Of a DNA stretch of 64,000 nt, positions 9,921-23,097 are shown in pieces. Position 1 is the stretch's first letter. Each line of letters starts with the position of its first letter. The stretch comes from Prinia subflava (Eukaryota > Chordata > Aves > Passeriformes > Cisticolidae): positions 70,050,322 through 70,114,321 of the forward strand of contig NC_086250.1 in assembly GCF_021018805.1 (NCBI RefSeq), written 5' to 3'. The notes beneath the pieces were generated by a model, which was given only the letters and a program-made list of their open reading frames with translations, was not told where the DNA came from and made no database searches. The translations under genes were made by a program, and so were the position numbers.

Positions 9921-12900
9921 GTATGGCCCAGCTCTCTTTTGGAGGGATTTCAGAGGAAAGTATGAGTCATGGCTTGCCAGACCTAGAATTTGCAAACAAT
10001 GCACCTAAAATTGTCCTGGAGTGGTTTCCATGAGGCAAAACTGCAAGCCAGGAGGAGGGGGCAGGTTTTGCATTGTGGGTTTTGATGGGAGAAGTGAGGT
10101 TTTTGAAACATGGGGAGTTCTGTTAGTTGGGAGCGACTTTAGTTTGGGTTGCCATCAACACAGGAGCAAATGGCAGTGTCATGGAGACATGGGCATCTCG
10201 TTTTGGAGACATAAACACCTTCCCAAGGAGCAGGACAATGGCAGTGGCCCAGCATTGGTCCATGTTACTTTGCAGAAAAAATTCAAGCTTATTATGGCCA
10301 TAAAGCTTTTTCTGGCCATGGGGAGCAGTTCCAAATTCTGGAAAGGGCAAAGGGAAAACCATCAGGATGTTGCTGTAGGGGAGATACACCTGGTTCCTGG
10401 TAGCTGTTGCTGAGATGAGAGAGGTGCCAGCAGCTTGGAGAGCCATGGGCAGGATGGAGGTAAATAACTGCAGTACAACTGAAGTTCCTGCTGCTCCTCA
10501 GCCCTTTCCACCTAAGGTGTTGTGCTCATCTCCACCACTGATGCAGTGAAGCATCATTCTGGGTGTGTACCCTCACATCCCAAAGTCTTTGGTGAGTAAC
10601 AAATAACTCCTGTGCAGTTTAGTACTTATTTTTACAGTCTAGCTGTTCTTTATTCCCAGTGGCAGCACAAGTTTTCTGCTGGGACCACTGGTTTATTGTG
10701 GTCTTTCACTGTAATAAGCAAGTGAGGTTGCAGTGCCTGTTGTTTGACATCAGCTGCAAAGTTTATCTCATTTCTGAGGTATTTTCTTGGAAAACAAGTT
10801 GAAACCTGGAGCCAAATACAGTGGAGACATCAGCTACTGCCATCCAGCCATTGTACCTGGGCTGAAAAGTGGTACGGTAGCTATTCTATATAATAAAGGC
10901 TGACTTGAAATTAAATTAAAATAAATATATTGTCAGCTTTAGTTTTAGTTCTGGGGTCAGAATGTCTAAGAAGCACAAACAGTTTTTCATATATGCCAAG
11001 ACCTCCTCAGAAACATTGTAAAAGGAAACAAGGTGTCTTCTTAAAACTCTAGATGATCTGTAACCCCCCATATCTTATAGAAATATGCTGTAAAGATTAA
11101 TTAGCTTCATTGCTTACTGCTCTTACTATTTTTAAGACACTTGGCTCTTTATTTAAGAAGCAAATGGACTGTGACAAAAGAAGCCTTTTAGACCCTTGAT
11201 GATCTAATGGAAGAATCCCAGATAACTCTTGTACTCTCCTCTTTCTGTCCCACAGACACATCAGTATTCCAAGTTTAAAAAAATAACAGTTTCCTGCCCA
11301 GCTTTGAGGCCACCCTGGGATTTAGCATCTCTTGTTAGGGAGGAGGTATGGGATTATATCTCAGGCAGAGGAGGGAAATTGAGTTTCTCCTCATAAGAAT
11401 GCTGATCATTGAGGTCTTGGGCAGGAGAAAAGAGTTGTGATCATATTTGTAGCTGTACCTTGTCAGTGATATCTCCTAAGAAAACTTCATCCAGGATTGA
11501 GACTGTTTCAAGGGGAGTGGAGATGGGAAATGTGTGAACAGCAAAGTGCTGGGATGGGAAGAAAAGTGTTGAAGTGCCCAGTGGCATCAGGCACACCACA
11601 TACACACAGAAAAGAGCCCCTGTGCACATGAAAATACATGACATGGAGAACTTCATAAGTCTCAGGTGCTTGTGAGGTTGGGCAGAGGCTTGTGATGGTG
11701 CTGCATGATTGTGTTCATGTGATTCCAGCTCACTCAGCTCTGAAAATCCAAAGGTCAGCAGCATCAAAATAAAACCTCACTGATGGATAATAGCAAAGGG
11801 TGGCCTTGCCTAATCCCCCTCAGTGCTGCAAGGCACAAGTGCTGCACCCAAACCATTCCTGATGCAGAGGGCTGAAGTTAAACCACCAAAATCTCAGACT
11901 GATCACACTCCAGCCAAAGGACATTTGACCAGTCTGAGGTGGTTGATGTAATTTTCCAACTCCAGAGAAAGTTGGAATCTGCTCTAGATTTTTCCACTGG
12001 TTCTGTTTAAATCACAGTTAATTTTTTTTTCCAAAACTCTGTTTGTTTGCATTTAATAGAGTGTAATATGAAGTGATACTGTTGCTGGAAGGTACCACTG
12101 TTACTGTGATGATGACTTTTGCTATAGGGTAAAATGCCAAACCCAATGACTCATCTGAGATACAAGAAGAGTAAAAGCCAGAAGTTCTAATTTTTTTTTC
12201 CTTCCCTGAAAGGGAAATAATTGTTCTTACAAAATACTTTTTTTTTAAACTGAATTTAGAAGTTTACAGAGTCCTGCTGGTGCCAAGCCAGCTTTGAGAA
12301 AAGTCCTGGCACTGTGGGTGCCTGTGCAGGGCTGGAGTTGATTAGGTGTCTGGGAGAACGCCCAGACAGGGCCACACTGCTATTGCAGGGTTGGGTTTTC
12401 TTTTTTTGCTCATTTCCCAGCTATTCTGACAACTCAGTTTATACAATAATTTAATAATATGCACCATTACACTGGTGAGGGGGCAGGGCAGCACTCTTGG
12501 TGGAATTTGGTCAGCAAGATGCTTTCTGCCCCAAATGTCCCTCCAGCCAGCAGGGTGGGTGTAGAACTGTCCTTAAGGAGAGCTTTCCCAACAAACTCCT
12601 GCAAAGGGGTTAAATAACTCCCTGGATTTGCTGATCAGGGCACCTGATGAGCTGTGAATGAGTGTAGCAGCTCCCCAGGCATTTGATGTTTTTGAAAACC
12701 CACTTCTGGCTTCCTGACATCGGGTGTCAAAGGCCAGTGCCCCTAAATATGTGTGGGGAGAGAACAGCAGCAGCAGATGTGGGTGAGCAGCTGGGAGGGC
12801 TCACTCAGAAACTGTCTTTTCGTAGCAATTTAAAATGGTTTGGGTTTGGGACCATAAAGATCATCCAGTTTCACACCCTGCCATGGGCAGGGACACCCTC

Positions 12901-14251
12901 CACTATCCCAGATTGCTCCAAGCCCCATCCAACCTGGCCTTGGACACTTCCAGGGGTTGGGCAGCCACAGCTTCTCTGGAAAACCTCTGCCAGGGCCTCA
13001 CCACCCTCACAGGGAAGAATTTCTTCCTCATATCCAGTCTAAATCTACCCCCGTCAGTGTTTGGTGTCTCTAATTGGATTTTATGAGGAGTGTTTTGAGT
13101 AATGTTTCCAAGGGCCCAATGATAAATTAAATTTTGCTTCTAGCAAATAGCCTATCCAAGCAACTCCAGCCAGTGCCATTTTGCAGAGTGCTCTGCAGCA
13201 TTAAGTGAAGCCCTTGCGTGAAAATGATTAATCCTGTAGGGTTTTCAAAAAGCTAGCAAATCCTCAGGTTGCTGGATTTAGAGGGGGGAAAAAAAACCAA
13301 CACAGAAAAAAACAACCAAACAAACATAAACACATTGGTCACTGCAGTATGACCTAGTTATTTTTTCATTTCTGATGAACTGCATTCATGGGTGCTGGAT
13401 AAACTTAATGTTCATCATACTGAAATCATTTGCAGGCCCTCAAGGAATTAAGAACAGGCGTTAGGTAAAGAGCTAAATTAGATGAAAACCAATCCAGACT
13501 CGCTGTGGGATCATTCATGTGCATACAATGCAGAGTGTTCAAACACACAGTCTGGTGCTGTTAAGAGATTTGTTTTCCTTGTGTTTATCTCCCTATGCCA
13601 AGTGTAGGCTATTAAAGCCTGGATTTCGTGAGCCAATAGCAGGAATCATTTTTATTCTCAGTGACTTTGGATTAAAAGGATTGGCACATGTGTTCTCTTG
13701 GACAGAGTGGACACACACTGGGTTCCAGGCACACCTCCTGCAAACTCTTTTTTGTGGAGACTTCATTACTATTCTGTTAATACAGTCAAGGCACACAACT
13801 CTCAGGCTCTTAAGCACATTGCTGACCTCAAATGTGTGAATTTCCCCTTCAGTGTTCAGTGTGTGGTGGTGCACATGTTCTGTACCTGGTTGTGCAGTCA
13901 GAACTATTTCTGTTTTCATTGTTTTATTAAGCTGCTCCATGATGGATGCAGTCTATGGAATCTGCTTTGGGTGAGGGAGTCTTATCACAAAGACAAAATT
14001 ATTGATTAGCATATTTTTGGGTTTAACAGCAGCATTTAATGCAGTTATCATACTCAGGTGTTATCTATAGTATGGCAACAATGATCCATTCTTGCACCCC
14101 TCCTCCTTGCATCCAGCCTTTAACCTGAGCAACCAGGACAGAAACAAGCACCTGCAAGCTGCTCTTACCTGTGCAGCACCTGGGACTGTATTCAGTGTGG
14201 TAAAGGACTGCTTTTAAATCCATCATTGTTGTTGCTTTTATCTCCCCATAG
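9921..14251 (+). other. Intron E-F
   Basis: This 4.3-kb intron holds one CR1 copy at about 12833-13055 and otherwise single-copy sequence. AT-rich stretches occur near 10880-10930 and 12010-12240, with short T runs. No further coding exon was seen. Confidence 0.55.
12833..13055 (-). repeat. CR1 LINE 3' end, antisense
   Basis: An almost canonical antisense CR1 tail. It contains 'ctgccatgggcagggacacc', 'ctccaagccccatccaacct', 'cagccacagcttctctggaa' and 'tcacagggaagaatttcttc' in the expected order, with modest divergence. Confidence 0.9.
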
Positions 14252-14361
14252 GTTCTCAGCATGGTGATCAATGCAGCTTACAAGCCAGGGAGTGTTTTAC
14301 GAGAGCTGCAGCTTGTGGAAGACCCTCAGTGGAATTTCCAAGAGGAAACACTTAAAGCAAA
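14252..14361 (+). CDS. SFMBT2: SFMBT2 exon F: SLED domain, middle
   Basis: The exon encodes residues 166-201, [20 protein letters not shown] continuing to [16 protein letters not shown]. This is the central helical part of the SLED domain. The acceptor is tctccccatag and the donor is GCAAA|GTAAGT. It starts on a codon boundary and ends in phase 2, and the next exon supplies the G of the Lys codon. Confidence 0.94.
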
Positions 14362-17300
14362 GTAAGTCTTCAATGTGTATTCTTTTATTTGGGAGGTTTC
14401 AGAAAGGGAACTGACTAGGGAAAAAAAAAGGTAAGAGGTTTTGTTCTATTGTGAGAGTTTTACTTTTCTAATTATCGTTTCGCTTCATTGAGTTATTTGA
14501 CTCATTCCATAGCAACTTCAGAAATGAAATATTCACCTGAATGGTTCATTTCTATTGTCTTTCTTCAAGCAGCTATCCAGTTCTTGATGAAGTCAAGTCC
14601 TGAGTTTTATGATAAGCTGTTCCTATAAGCTTGTCTATTACTGAATGAACTCAATTCCTGCCTTTCTAAAGGGAGGAGTATTGCTGCTTTTAAATTAGAG
14701 CCTGTCAGACTAATGCAGGAAAAACTGGTGAGAATGAATGGCACCAAAAAAAGTTCAAACAAATTTTCAAGGACACATTTTTTTAGCAGGAGTGTGATTA
14801 GGTCAAAGTAGTAGCAGATCAGAGATTCAGGTCAAGATTTGATGCCTTTCTAGACTCTATTCTTCAATTCTTTTCTAAACAGCACCAAAGAATACTGAAT
14901 TCCTCCTTCCAGTGTTAAAATCTTTATTTATGTCTTCTTTATGTAATGGGCACTATATGTAGGATGTATTTCAACAACCATTGTCTGTGTAAAAGAGAGG
15001 AGTCTCACCTAAACTCTCTCCAGAGTCCTTCTGAAGAATAATTCTTCCCACTTGAAGATGGATGTCAACAAATATTTCTTTGAAGAAAGCTCTCTTTGTT
15101 GACTAATGGTCACCTTGACTTTTTAAGTACTGTAGTTAAATGCAGTGAATCTCACCCTTTGTACTGAACTCTGTAACTCCTTTTCAAAGAAAAGCAATTT
15201 TCTCTTGGTTATTTGATATGAATAGCTGCCAAACACAGCACTATTGATGGCTGCTATATTTGATCTTTGCCCATGCAGATGTTGCAGAGTTCATGTGTAC
15301 TCTGGTTGAGGGAGGGAGTTGAGAAAGTTTTACTCCGTGTACACTTCAAATGCTTTCCTGAAGGAGGATTGCCCACTGAAATGAAAATCTACTAGAAACA
15401 TCCTGGTTTTAATTTGCTTCTTTCACCCCTGTGGAATGTCAGACTTTTGTGTTTGTCAGTGGAGATGCTGTGAATGGAAGTCTAAAAGTCAACCCTGTAC
15501 ATGCAGATTTTCATTTAAAACAGGTCTTTGTCCATGACCTGGTTTTCCTTGATTGCAGGATTCCACATCTTGTGCTACAAATATGAGACAATTCACTCCT
15601 ACAGGTACTTAGCGGTTGTGAAATCAAGTTGCAATGCCCTGTATTACTTAACATCCTCTCCTGCAAAGAACTGAGCTTACAGACAGTTTTCCTATTAGCA
15701 GTATACTGAGTAGGATTTTGTTGGGGTTTCCCAGTTAAGTGTGGGGATCTGCCTTGTGCAAAAGCAGAAATACATATTTCTTAAGGCTGCTGTAACCCAT
15801 ATTTCTAATGGGAGAGAGCCTGGAAAATGTTTAACTGATCTTCTATGATAGTATTTTATATTGGCCCCCCAGTCACAATCCGTGTACGTGTTCCTGTGTG
15901 CTGGCTGCCCCAGCAGGCATCAACCTCAGCTCTCCAGAGAGTCAAGCTCCATCTTTAAACTTTATTAAGCCACAGAATGGATCATCACAGGCTCAGAGCT
16001 GGGACAGCAAGTTTTGAAGTGCCTTCTGAGAACAGCAATGGATTCTCCTCCAGTGTGGCATTGCCCTCTGGCTCCTGAGGAGACAAAGCTCATGGGGTGG
16101 ACAGCACCTTGCCCCTGCAGCTCTCTGGCTTCTGTGGCTGATCTCTTCACAGAGCAGAGCTTGGTGGCCATGCCAGCTTGCCTGTGGGTAGTTTGAGTAC
16201 TTCTAAGAGTGGATGGCAGAGGATTGACATGTCTGGCTACCCTAAGACTTCCTTCTCTTTTCCTCCTTTAGTTTGCTTGAGTTGCTCCATCCAGAAGTTT
16301 TAATTGCATTTGGTTGTTCAGGAGCAGAAAAGAAAACACAATTGTGAAACTAGAATCTGTGGAACATGCAAACAGCACATGACACCTTCCACCAGGTGTG
16401 ACAGTGCTCCAGAATCCTTAAACAGAGACCTGTAATGAACAGCAGAGACCTGCAATGAACAACTTCCAGCTCCAGGGGCTATGGATGGTGCCTGTTTCCA
16501 AGGATGACAGCTCCAGGGCCAGCTGTGATGGGAGGCATCGTGTCACTGCCTTCTTTCCACTGTGGACTGGCACCTCCTGGGATCTTGGCAGTGCTGTTTG
16601 TTTGCAGTGCCTGCAGTAGGGCAGAGCAAAGGGATTGGGCTGCTTTTCCTAAATGCAAGGTTTTGAACTGCTAAGAATGCATTATCTCAGTCCTGGGGCA
16701 TCCTGCATTTAGTTCACTCTGCTGTCATGAGTGACCACTGTGGAATCAATTACGCTCACCTTGCAAAGAAGATAAAACAATTTGGATTGTCCAGAGAGAT
16801 GTGTTTGCAGTGTGTGATGGCAGCCATTTCCCACCAATGCTGCTGGCTCTGTGTGAGAAGAGTCCAACCTGATTTATTGCTGATGATGAGTCAGAAATGT
16901 CAGGCTTGATCCTCCTGAGTTCCCATGAGGGCCAGTTGAAGCTGTCGGCATTCAACCCTTAAAGTTTTGGTGCTCTTAAGTTCAGTGCCTACATCTTGAT
17001 TTGCCTTCCCAGTTTTTACATAAAATGCTTAAGGGACTTTATGCTTTTCAAAGGTTTTCATTTCTAAGGGCTGATAATGGGGCTGTTTGGCTTTACCTGT
17101 TTATGCAGGTCTTTGGACATAAACAAAAGCAGTGTGTGCAGAAAGTTATCTCCTGGGTCTTGTATGAAGCCCAGTTGATCAAAACAATAAAGATGAGTAT
17201 TCCTGGACTCCTTCATTAAATGAAATTCTGAGAGCTGCTCAAATCCAGCAGCTGAACTCTAGGAATATTTACCCCTCTGCCAGACGTCATTGCTTATTTA

Positions 17301-20300
17301 TGAGGCTGCATTTCAAAGAAAGCCTTTTCACTGCAGTTGCTTTAGAAGACTGCCTTTAACTTGTGATAGGTGAGGTGTTTGAAATCTTCTTTGCTCAGCC
17401 TTTGCTAGTGAGGGTTGGCTCTCAGGCTTCCCAGGGCCCTGATCCTGTTTGAGGGAGCGAAGTGTTACCCACAGTAGGTGGAAAAGAATCTAAGGACACT
17501 GGAAGCAAACTGGATGTGCACAAGTGCATGGAAGCAGTTGGGATGCAGCCAGCTCTGCCTGGGAGAACTGGCCAATGTCATTGCAAGGCCACTCGCTGAC
17601 GTGTTTGGAAGTTGATGAGGATGAGGGAAGAATCCTAATTTTTGGAAAAAGGCAATTACAACACCCTTTCTTAGGAAGGGCAAGAAGGAGAATCTAAGTA
17701 ACTACAGGCTGTCAGCTTAACTTTCCTGCAAAGGTTATTAGCCAAATCCTCTTAGAAGCCATTTCTGAGAACATGCAGGACTAGTAGGGGACCGGCAAGA
17801 AGCAAAGGACGAGTTGTGCCTGATGTGATGAGGTAACTGGTTTTGGGTTGAGGAATAAACAGTGGAAATTAATTTGTGTTCATTTTGAGCAAGGTTTTCC
17901 AAAACAGGATCAGTGGAATGGCTTAAACCTTTTATTTCTGTAATCAGGAGGCTTAATGAGACAAGGCCTTACAACCTGAGCATTCCAGTGCCCTTTCTGA
18001 ATCCTGTGGTCAAGAGGACAAAATGCCAGTGGATGATTAAATAGCATTGAAGGAAGTTAACTCCTTATGTTTGGCAGACTTTAAGGTAGACAGACGAAAT
18101 AGAAATTTCTTGCAAAGAATAGAAAGGAGTTTTCAGTCCCCTGAAAGGAGATGGAGACTTTCATGTACTGACTTGTTCAAATTAGTCTCAAGAATTGTTA
18201 GAACGCCTTAGAATGGGACTTCTGAAAATGAGGTTCTCAATGTTCTTGCTGTTTGAAGTTTTTCAGCACAAGACTTTCTGTGTCATCACACAGCAGTCCC
18301 TAACTGGAGCTTCTAGAAGGCACTATGTTCTCATGAACCTCTAATCTATTTTAGGGATCTTCAACAGAAGAATTCTGTTGCAAAGTGCTGTTAATTTAAT
18401 ATTTTTGCTCATGGATCAGCAAGTGTATTTTTCATGAAAATAGTTCCAGCCTTAAGGTTTTCTCTGAGTTTGGGATCTGAGGGCAGAGAACGAGGAAGAG
18501 GAAAGAAAGATTCCTTTGGTTTTAGCTGAAAAATCTTTTCTTAAAAAAGAAGAGCAATTTCTAAGAAAACCAAAAATATTATCCTTGATACAGCAATTTT
18601 CCAAGTCTCCAGTGCTGGCTTGCTGCTTGCAAGTGATTGAGAAGATAGGAGCTCTGGTATAAAAAACATAAATAGGAGCATCAGTAGTTGGTAACTTTTT
18701 GAGAGATGCTAATGGAAAGGGTTTTCTTACAAAGGAGCTCCTTCCACATGGCTGTCCTGGAAACAGCTCAGATTACATTTGGTGATGCCTGTGTTAAAAA
18801 TCTTTAGTGTGTGAGGAATATGGAAAATATTAGTAGAACCTGGTTTATAGTTGAAAGAGGTGCTGCCAAGACCAAAATGATGTAAAAAATATTGCTGTGG
18901 CCAGTACCAACACCTTGGGTTATTGAGACTGATTGCTGCAGTCATGGAGATCTCCATTTTGCCATCCTCTCTGTTAATTAAAATGTGTGTTGCATTCAAA
19001 GCAGACTATGAAATCAGTCAGTTGTTCATTTTCCTAGTTTCATCTTTTCCTTTCAGCAGGAACTGTGGTACAATGGGTCCTTCCTGGGCAGCCAAACACA
19101 ATAGGAAGCACACAGTTAGAAAAAGTCAGCCATCCTTGAATAATACCCATCAAGCAGCTTTCTTAGCTTATAAGAAAGAAGATCAAGAGGCAATTTGATT
19201 AGAGTGCTTTTGCAGGGAAACAAAACCAGATGCAGTCTTTTCATCCTAGTGGTGAAAGTCAGAAAAAGGACAAATAAATGTGAGTTAAATTCAGATGCAT
19301 CCAGATGTAAAATGAGGTATAGGCATGTGAGGTGTAGTTACAGGTGCTCCCTGTGCCATGATTCTTCCAATGTGGAGACCCTCAAGGCTGGTGCTTGTCT
19401 GGAAGTGCTGGCTTAGTCCAAGCAGAATTATTTGGGTCCAGGTGAAAGCAGCTCAGTGAAATCCTGCAGCCTGTCACAGACTCACTGACCCAACAATCCA
19501 GGCCGTCATTAAACCTTAATGGCTCCTGGAGAAGTAATAAGTGCAGGAGTCTTTTCTAACACACTGGAAAGAAATATAAAACTTTTATACGTAGATGAGT
19601 TTAAATGCCTGTGGCATTTGGTGGTTTCGGTATTAGGTATTGCCAAACCTTCCTCAGCCAGCCTGCCTCTGCAGCTGTTTCATGGGGAAGCTGGGATCAT
19701 AACAGGGCTCTGTACCTAAAAGGAACACGTTTTTCACTTTTACATCATCTCTCCAGGTCTTTTAGGGTCTGTGAAAATTTGGCTCAGTGAGTCATTCATG
19801 CATTCAGGTGAATGAATCCAGGATTGTCTTGGCACCAAATGGGATATCAGAGCCTGGCACCTTGCAGGAATGCTCATTTAGGTTTTATGCTGAGGTGACA
19901 ATTTGGATTGCAACCTGAGGATGGTTGGACTGGGCTGTACTCAGACCAGTTTCATTTGGGTTTCCCCATTATAATGCTTCACATGCCACAGTTTCAAGCC
20001 CTTTCCCCACACCCCTCTGTTTCAGAAAGAGCTGTCTGAATATTTTAACTCTCTGGTCATATCTTTATTTCACCACCTCCTTCTCTTCCTCTCCCATGAC
20101 TATCAGAAGCTGCTAGGAAACTGTGGATCTTAATACACTGACAAATGCTTTGTTTCGTTTTTCCTAGTGACTGTATCTTCGTCTTTCCTTGCCTTCCATC
20201 CAGTAATCTTTCTTTTACTGTTGTTCCCTCTTTTTTTTAAATTTGTTGTGTGTTACTTTTCCCTCCTCTGAGCACATTTTAATGCCAGCACAGGGCTCTG

Positions 20301-21311
20301 GCGTGGTTGTCTCTTGTGTTGCATTCCTCAGGATGCGTAAGAGATGTTTTAAAAACGTTATCTCACTGTTTACAACAGCTTGCTTCTGCTGTTTAATAAA
20401 TTAAGGGGATAATTGGTTTTCCAGGGTTCACATCTACAATGTAGTACAGCAGGGATGTAACTGTATCTTTCTCAGCCATTTATCGCTCAGAAACAGTTCA
20501 TATGAAACACGAAATAAATGTTTTAGTGGCACAGCAAATTGAAGACAAACCTTTCATTGCAGGTTTCTGCTCCAGGCATTCCCTGTAGGAATCAGTTTTT
20601 AGGGCCTGTTGCTGCAGCCCTGTTAAATAACTCCAGAGACTCTGATGAGTTCCTCAGGTTTTGTAGTGCCCACATCTCAGAGTGGTGAGGTCATCTGGTC
20701 CCAGGGTGGCAGAGATTGTTGTTTCACCCAGATATTTTTTCACTGTGAGTGTGTCCTGATAGCCACAGCTGGAACCATGATGGGGATTGTTGGGAGCTGA
20801 AATAAGATATGGGAGAAGGAAAGATGGCAGTGGAGAAAACCAAAGTGCACTGAGATTCTAGAAAGTTCAGTCTAAACACAGGGTGGTGGCCAGAAAGCTC
20901 TGCAAGGTATAGAAGCATCTGATCATGGGTCAATTTATGAAGAGAGGCTGCATCCCTCTCCCAAAAACTTTGCATCAGTTCACATTAAGGGCTTGCTGTC
21001 CTGTGTTGTATCCTCACCAAGCCTACTGAGATTTTTTTCCTTCTCTTGCCATATCTACAGATATATCCAGTGTGCCCATAGATTCCTTCCCAAATTGTGT
21101 CCACACCTGCAATTTATTTCACCCTTTCCTTCCTCGAGTCCATCTGAAATGGAGCCACTAAAAAAAGCAGACCTGTTCCACCTGCGTTCTCACGAGAGAC
21201 ACTCTCCCAAAAGTCCCCAGGGAGGATTTCTCCCTGGCAGAAGGGAGTCTGGTCTGTAGCACCACAGGATTTTGCTGGGTGGGTGACGTGGGGTCCTGTT
21301 CTCCTCCCTAG
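14362..21311 (+). other. Intron F-G, the longest intron in the window
   Basis: Nearly 7 kb. It contains a decayed CR1 reverse-transcriptase segment (about 17540-17930) and otherwise sequence I cannot assign. I looked for hairpin arrays of the kind that make the rodent Sfmbt2 microRNA cluster and saw none. AT-rich unique blocks occur near 14440-15000 and 18350-18700. Confidence 0.55.
17540..17930 (+). mobile_element. CR1 LINE internal fragment (decayed reverse-transcriptase region)
   Basis: The block follows the order of a CR1 ORF2 segment: 'gaactggccaatgtcattgc', 'aaggcaattacaacaccctt', 'aagggcaagaaggagaatct', a stretch translating to KGKKENLSNYRLSA (cf. the NYRPVSL motif of non-LTR reverse transcriptases) and 'tttgagcaaggttttccaaa' (cf. 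DFSKAFD). Stops and frameshifts make it a fossil. It is inserted in the same orientation as SFMBT2. Confidence 0.72.
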
Positions 21312-21487
21312 GTACAGAGGGAAGACGTACAGGGCGACCGTGAAGATCGTGCGGACGTCGGACCAGGTGGCAGATTTCTGCAAGAGGGTCTGCGCGAAGC
21401 TCCAGTGCTGCCCCAACCTCTTCAGCCCTGTGCTGGTGGCTGAAGTCTGCCCTGAGAACTGCTCCATCCACACCAAAACCAAGTACA
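21312..21487 (+). CDS. SFMBT2: SFMBT2 exon G: C-terminal half of SLED domain
   Basis: The exon encodes residues 202-260. It contains [20 protein letters not shown] followed by a Cys-rich run [20 protein letters not shown] and [13 protein letters not shown]. The Cys spacing is a hallmark of SLED C-terminal halves. The acceptor is ctccctag and the donor is TACA|GTGAGT. Both phases fit. The first 60 bases are richer in CpG than the surrounding introns. Confidence 0.95.
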
Positions 21488-22924
21488 GTGAGTATTGGAG
21501 AAATGCCTCTTGCTGCTGGCTGGGAACCAGAGAAGTGGGAGGTGGTGAAGAACAGGAGTTCTGTGATATGTTAGTCCTGATGAGGATTCATCTCATCTAA
21601 GAGCAGTTATTTAATCTTGAGGCCACCACAGGTTGCTTTAGAATCCTGTACCAGAATCCAAATACATCTGTTTGAACGTCATCACTTTTTGGACGTCTTG
21701 GCTTTTCTTTGTATCTAAAGTTAACAAAAGGAGCATGAAAAGGAGCCTGCAGTGTGAAGCTGAGATTTTAACTTTCCACATCTGAGACAGCTTCGTTAGG
21801 TGAGATGAATCCTCTTGGTAAAGAGTTTCTGGCATATACACCAGCACAGGCCAAAACCACAGTGCTGAGGTGCTGAAAGGTTTGGGAACACTGACTCTTT
21901 ACTCAGAGGGTTTAATATTTAGACATGACCCTGCCTGTTCAGGAAGGCTGTTCTCAGTGTTCAGTGCTTTTTGTTGTCCATAGTACTGGTATTATTGGCT
22001 ATTGAACAGGTCAGGAAAGTGGATGTCAGTGTTGTCCTTCTTCCACAAAGGCTGCAAAAAGCAGTATAATTGAGCTAAAGCAGTGCTCTTGAGTTTGGTG
22101 CCAGAGGGAGAAACACACTCAGGGGGGATACTGAGATCACTGGGGATGGGTTTCTGTAGAAGTCCACACCTGAACTGGAACCCTGGCTCCCACTGGTAGC
22201 AAATGGAGCAGTGGAAGAGGGCAGTTGAGGGAGCTCCAGCTGAGGTTGTCCCACCTCAAAGTCGATGGTTTATGTGACTGGATGATTTTTTCCTCAAAAC
22301 TCCATTGATTTGCTGAAAGGCTCAGTTCAGTTATAAACTTTTGCAGGGGTGCCAAGTGCTATTTTAGTTGTTCTGGGATACCCTTGCTGGTCAAGGACGG
22401 AGTGTTTTTCATCTCCAGTGTCAAAAGACACTTAATACAAACATTTAATGTAAGGTCAGAGGATTCTCACATCCTTAATTTCAACTTGGGCCACAAAATA
22501 GCTGAAAGTAATAAAAACCCATTCCTTTGTACACAATTGAGTATAGCTGTCCCTTTCCCCTCTGCTGAAAACTTCAGCAAGTGGAAGGATGTCTGAGACT
22601 GTTACCTCACACAGAACTGCATTGGATCAAATCTGGAACTTGTTGGCCTCTTTCCCTCCAGATCATTGCTCAGTTTTGCCTAAACACATCGTTAAATTCT
22701 GAAGTCTTCATCAATAAATCTTGACACATAAGAGCTGTAACACTCTGTGCTAGTCCAACATGACCTATTTATGTTGTACGTTTTTTTTTGTTTCCAAATC
22801 AATGTATTTTTAAGTTTTAATTGCACTTCAAGTACAGTCTTGAACTTCTAGCAAAGAGCAGGGCAAGGTTTCCCTTCTTTGGGTGGTTAAAGTTTTTAAT
22901 GGGCATTGTGCTTCATTTCTCCAG
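21488..22924 (+). other. Intron G-H
   Basis: No recognised repeat, exon or RNA gene. The 3' third is AT-rich (about 22690-22880) and contains a T9 run. The acceptor is ttcatttctccag. Confidence 0.5.
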
Positions 22925-23097
22925 CTTATTATTATGGGAAGAGGAAAAAACTCATTAAGCCACCAATTGGGGAAAACAACAACATGAAAAGTGGTCCTGT
23001 CAGGCCACCCAGACGCAGGAAGGGGCGGAAATCAATGTTTGTGCAGAAGAAAAGGAGATCATCAGCTGTGGATTCGAATGCTGCAGGCTCTGCAGAG
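22925..23097 (+). CDS. SFMBT2: SFMBT2 exon H: SLED end and basic (NLS-like) tract
   Basis: The exon encodes residues 261-318. It starts [17 protein letters not shown], closing the SLED domain. It continues into two basic clusters, [13 protein letters not shown] and [11 protein letters not shown], that look like a bipartite nuclear localisation signal (inference from composition). The acceptor is tttctccag, with A plus CT making Thr. The donor is GCAGAG|GTTTGT and leaves phase 0. Confidence 0.93.

Noticed and set aside
14362..21311. Search for a rodent-type Sfmbt2 microRNA cluster in the long intron
   Set aside because: No tandem hairpin units or TG-rich precursor arrays are visible. The rodent cluster is a lineage-specific expansion.
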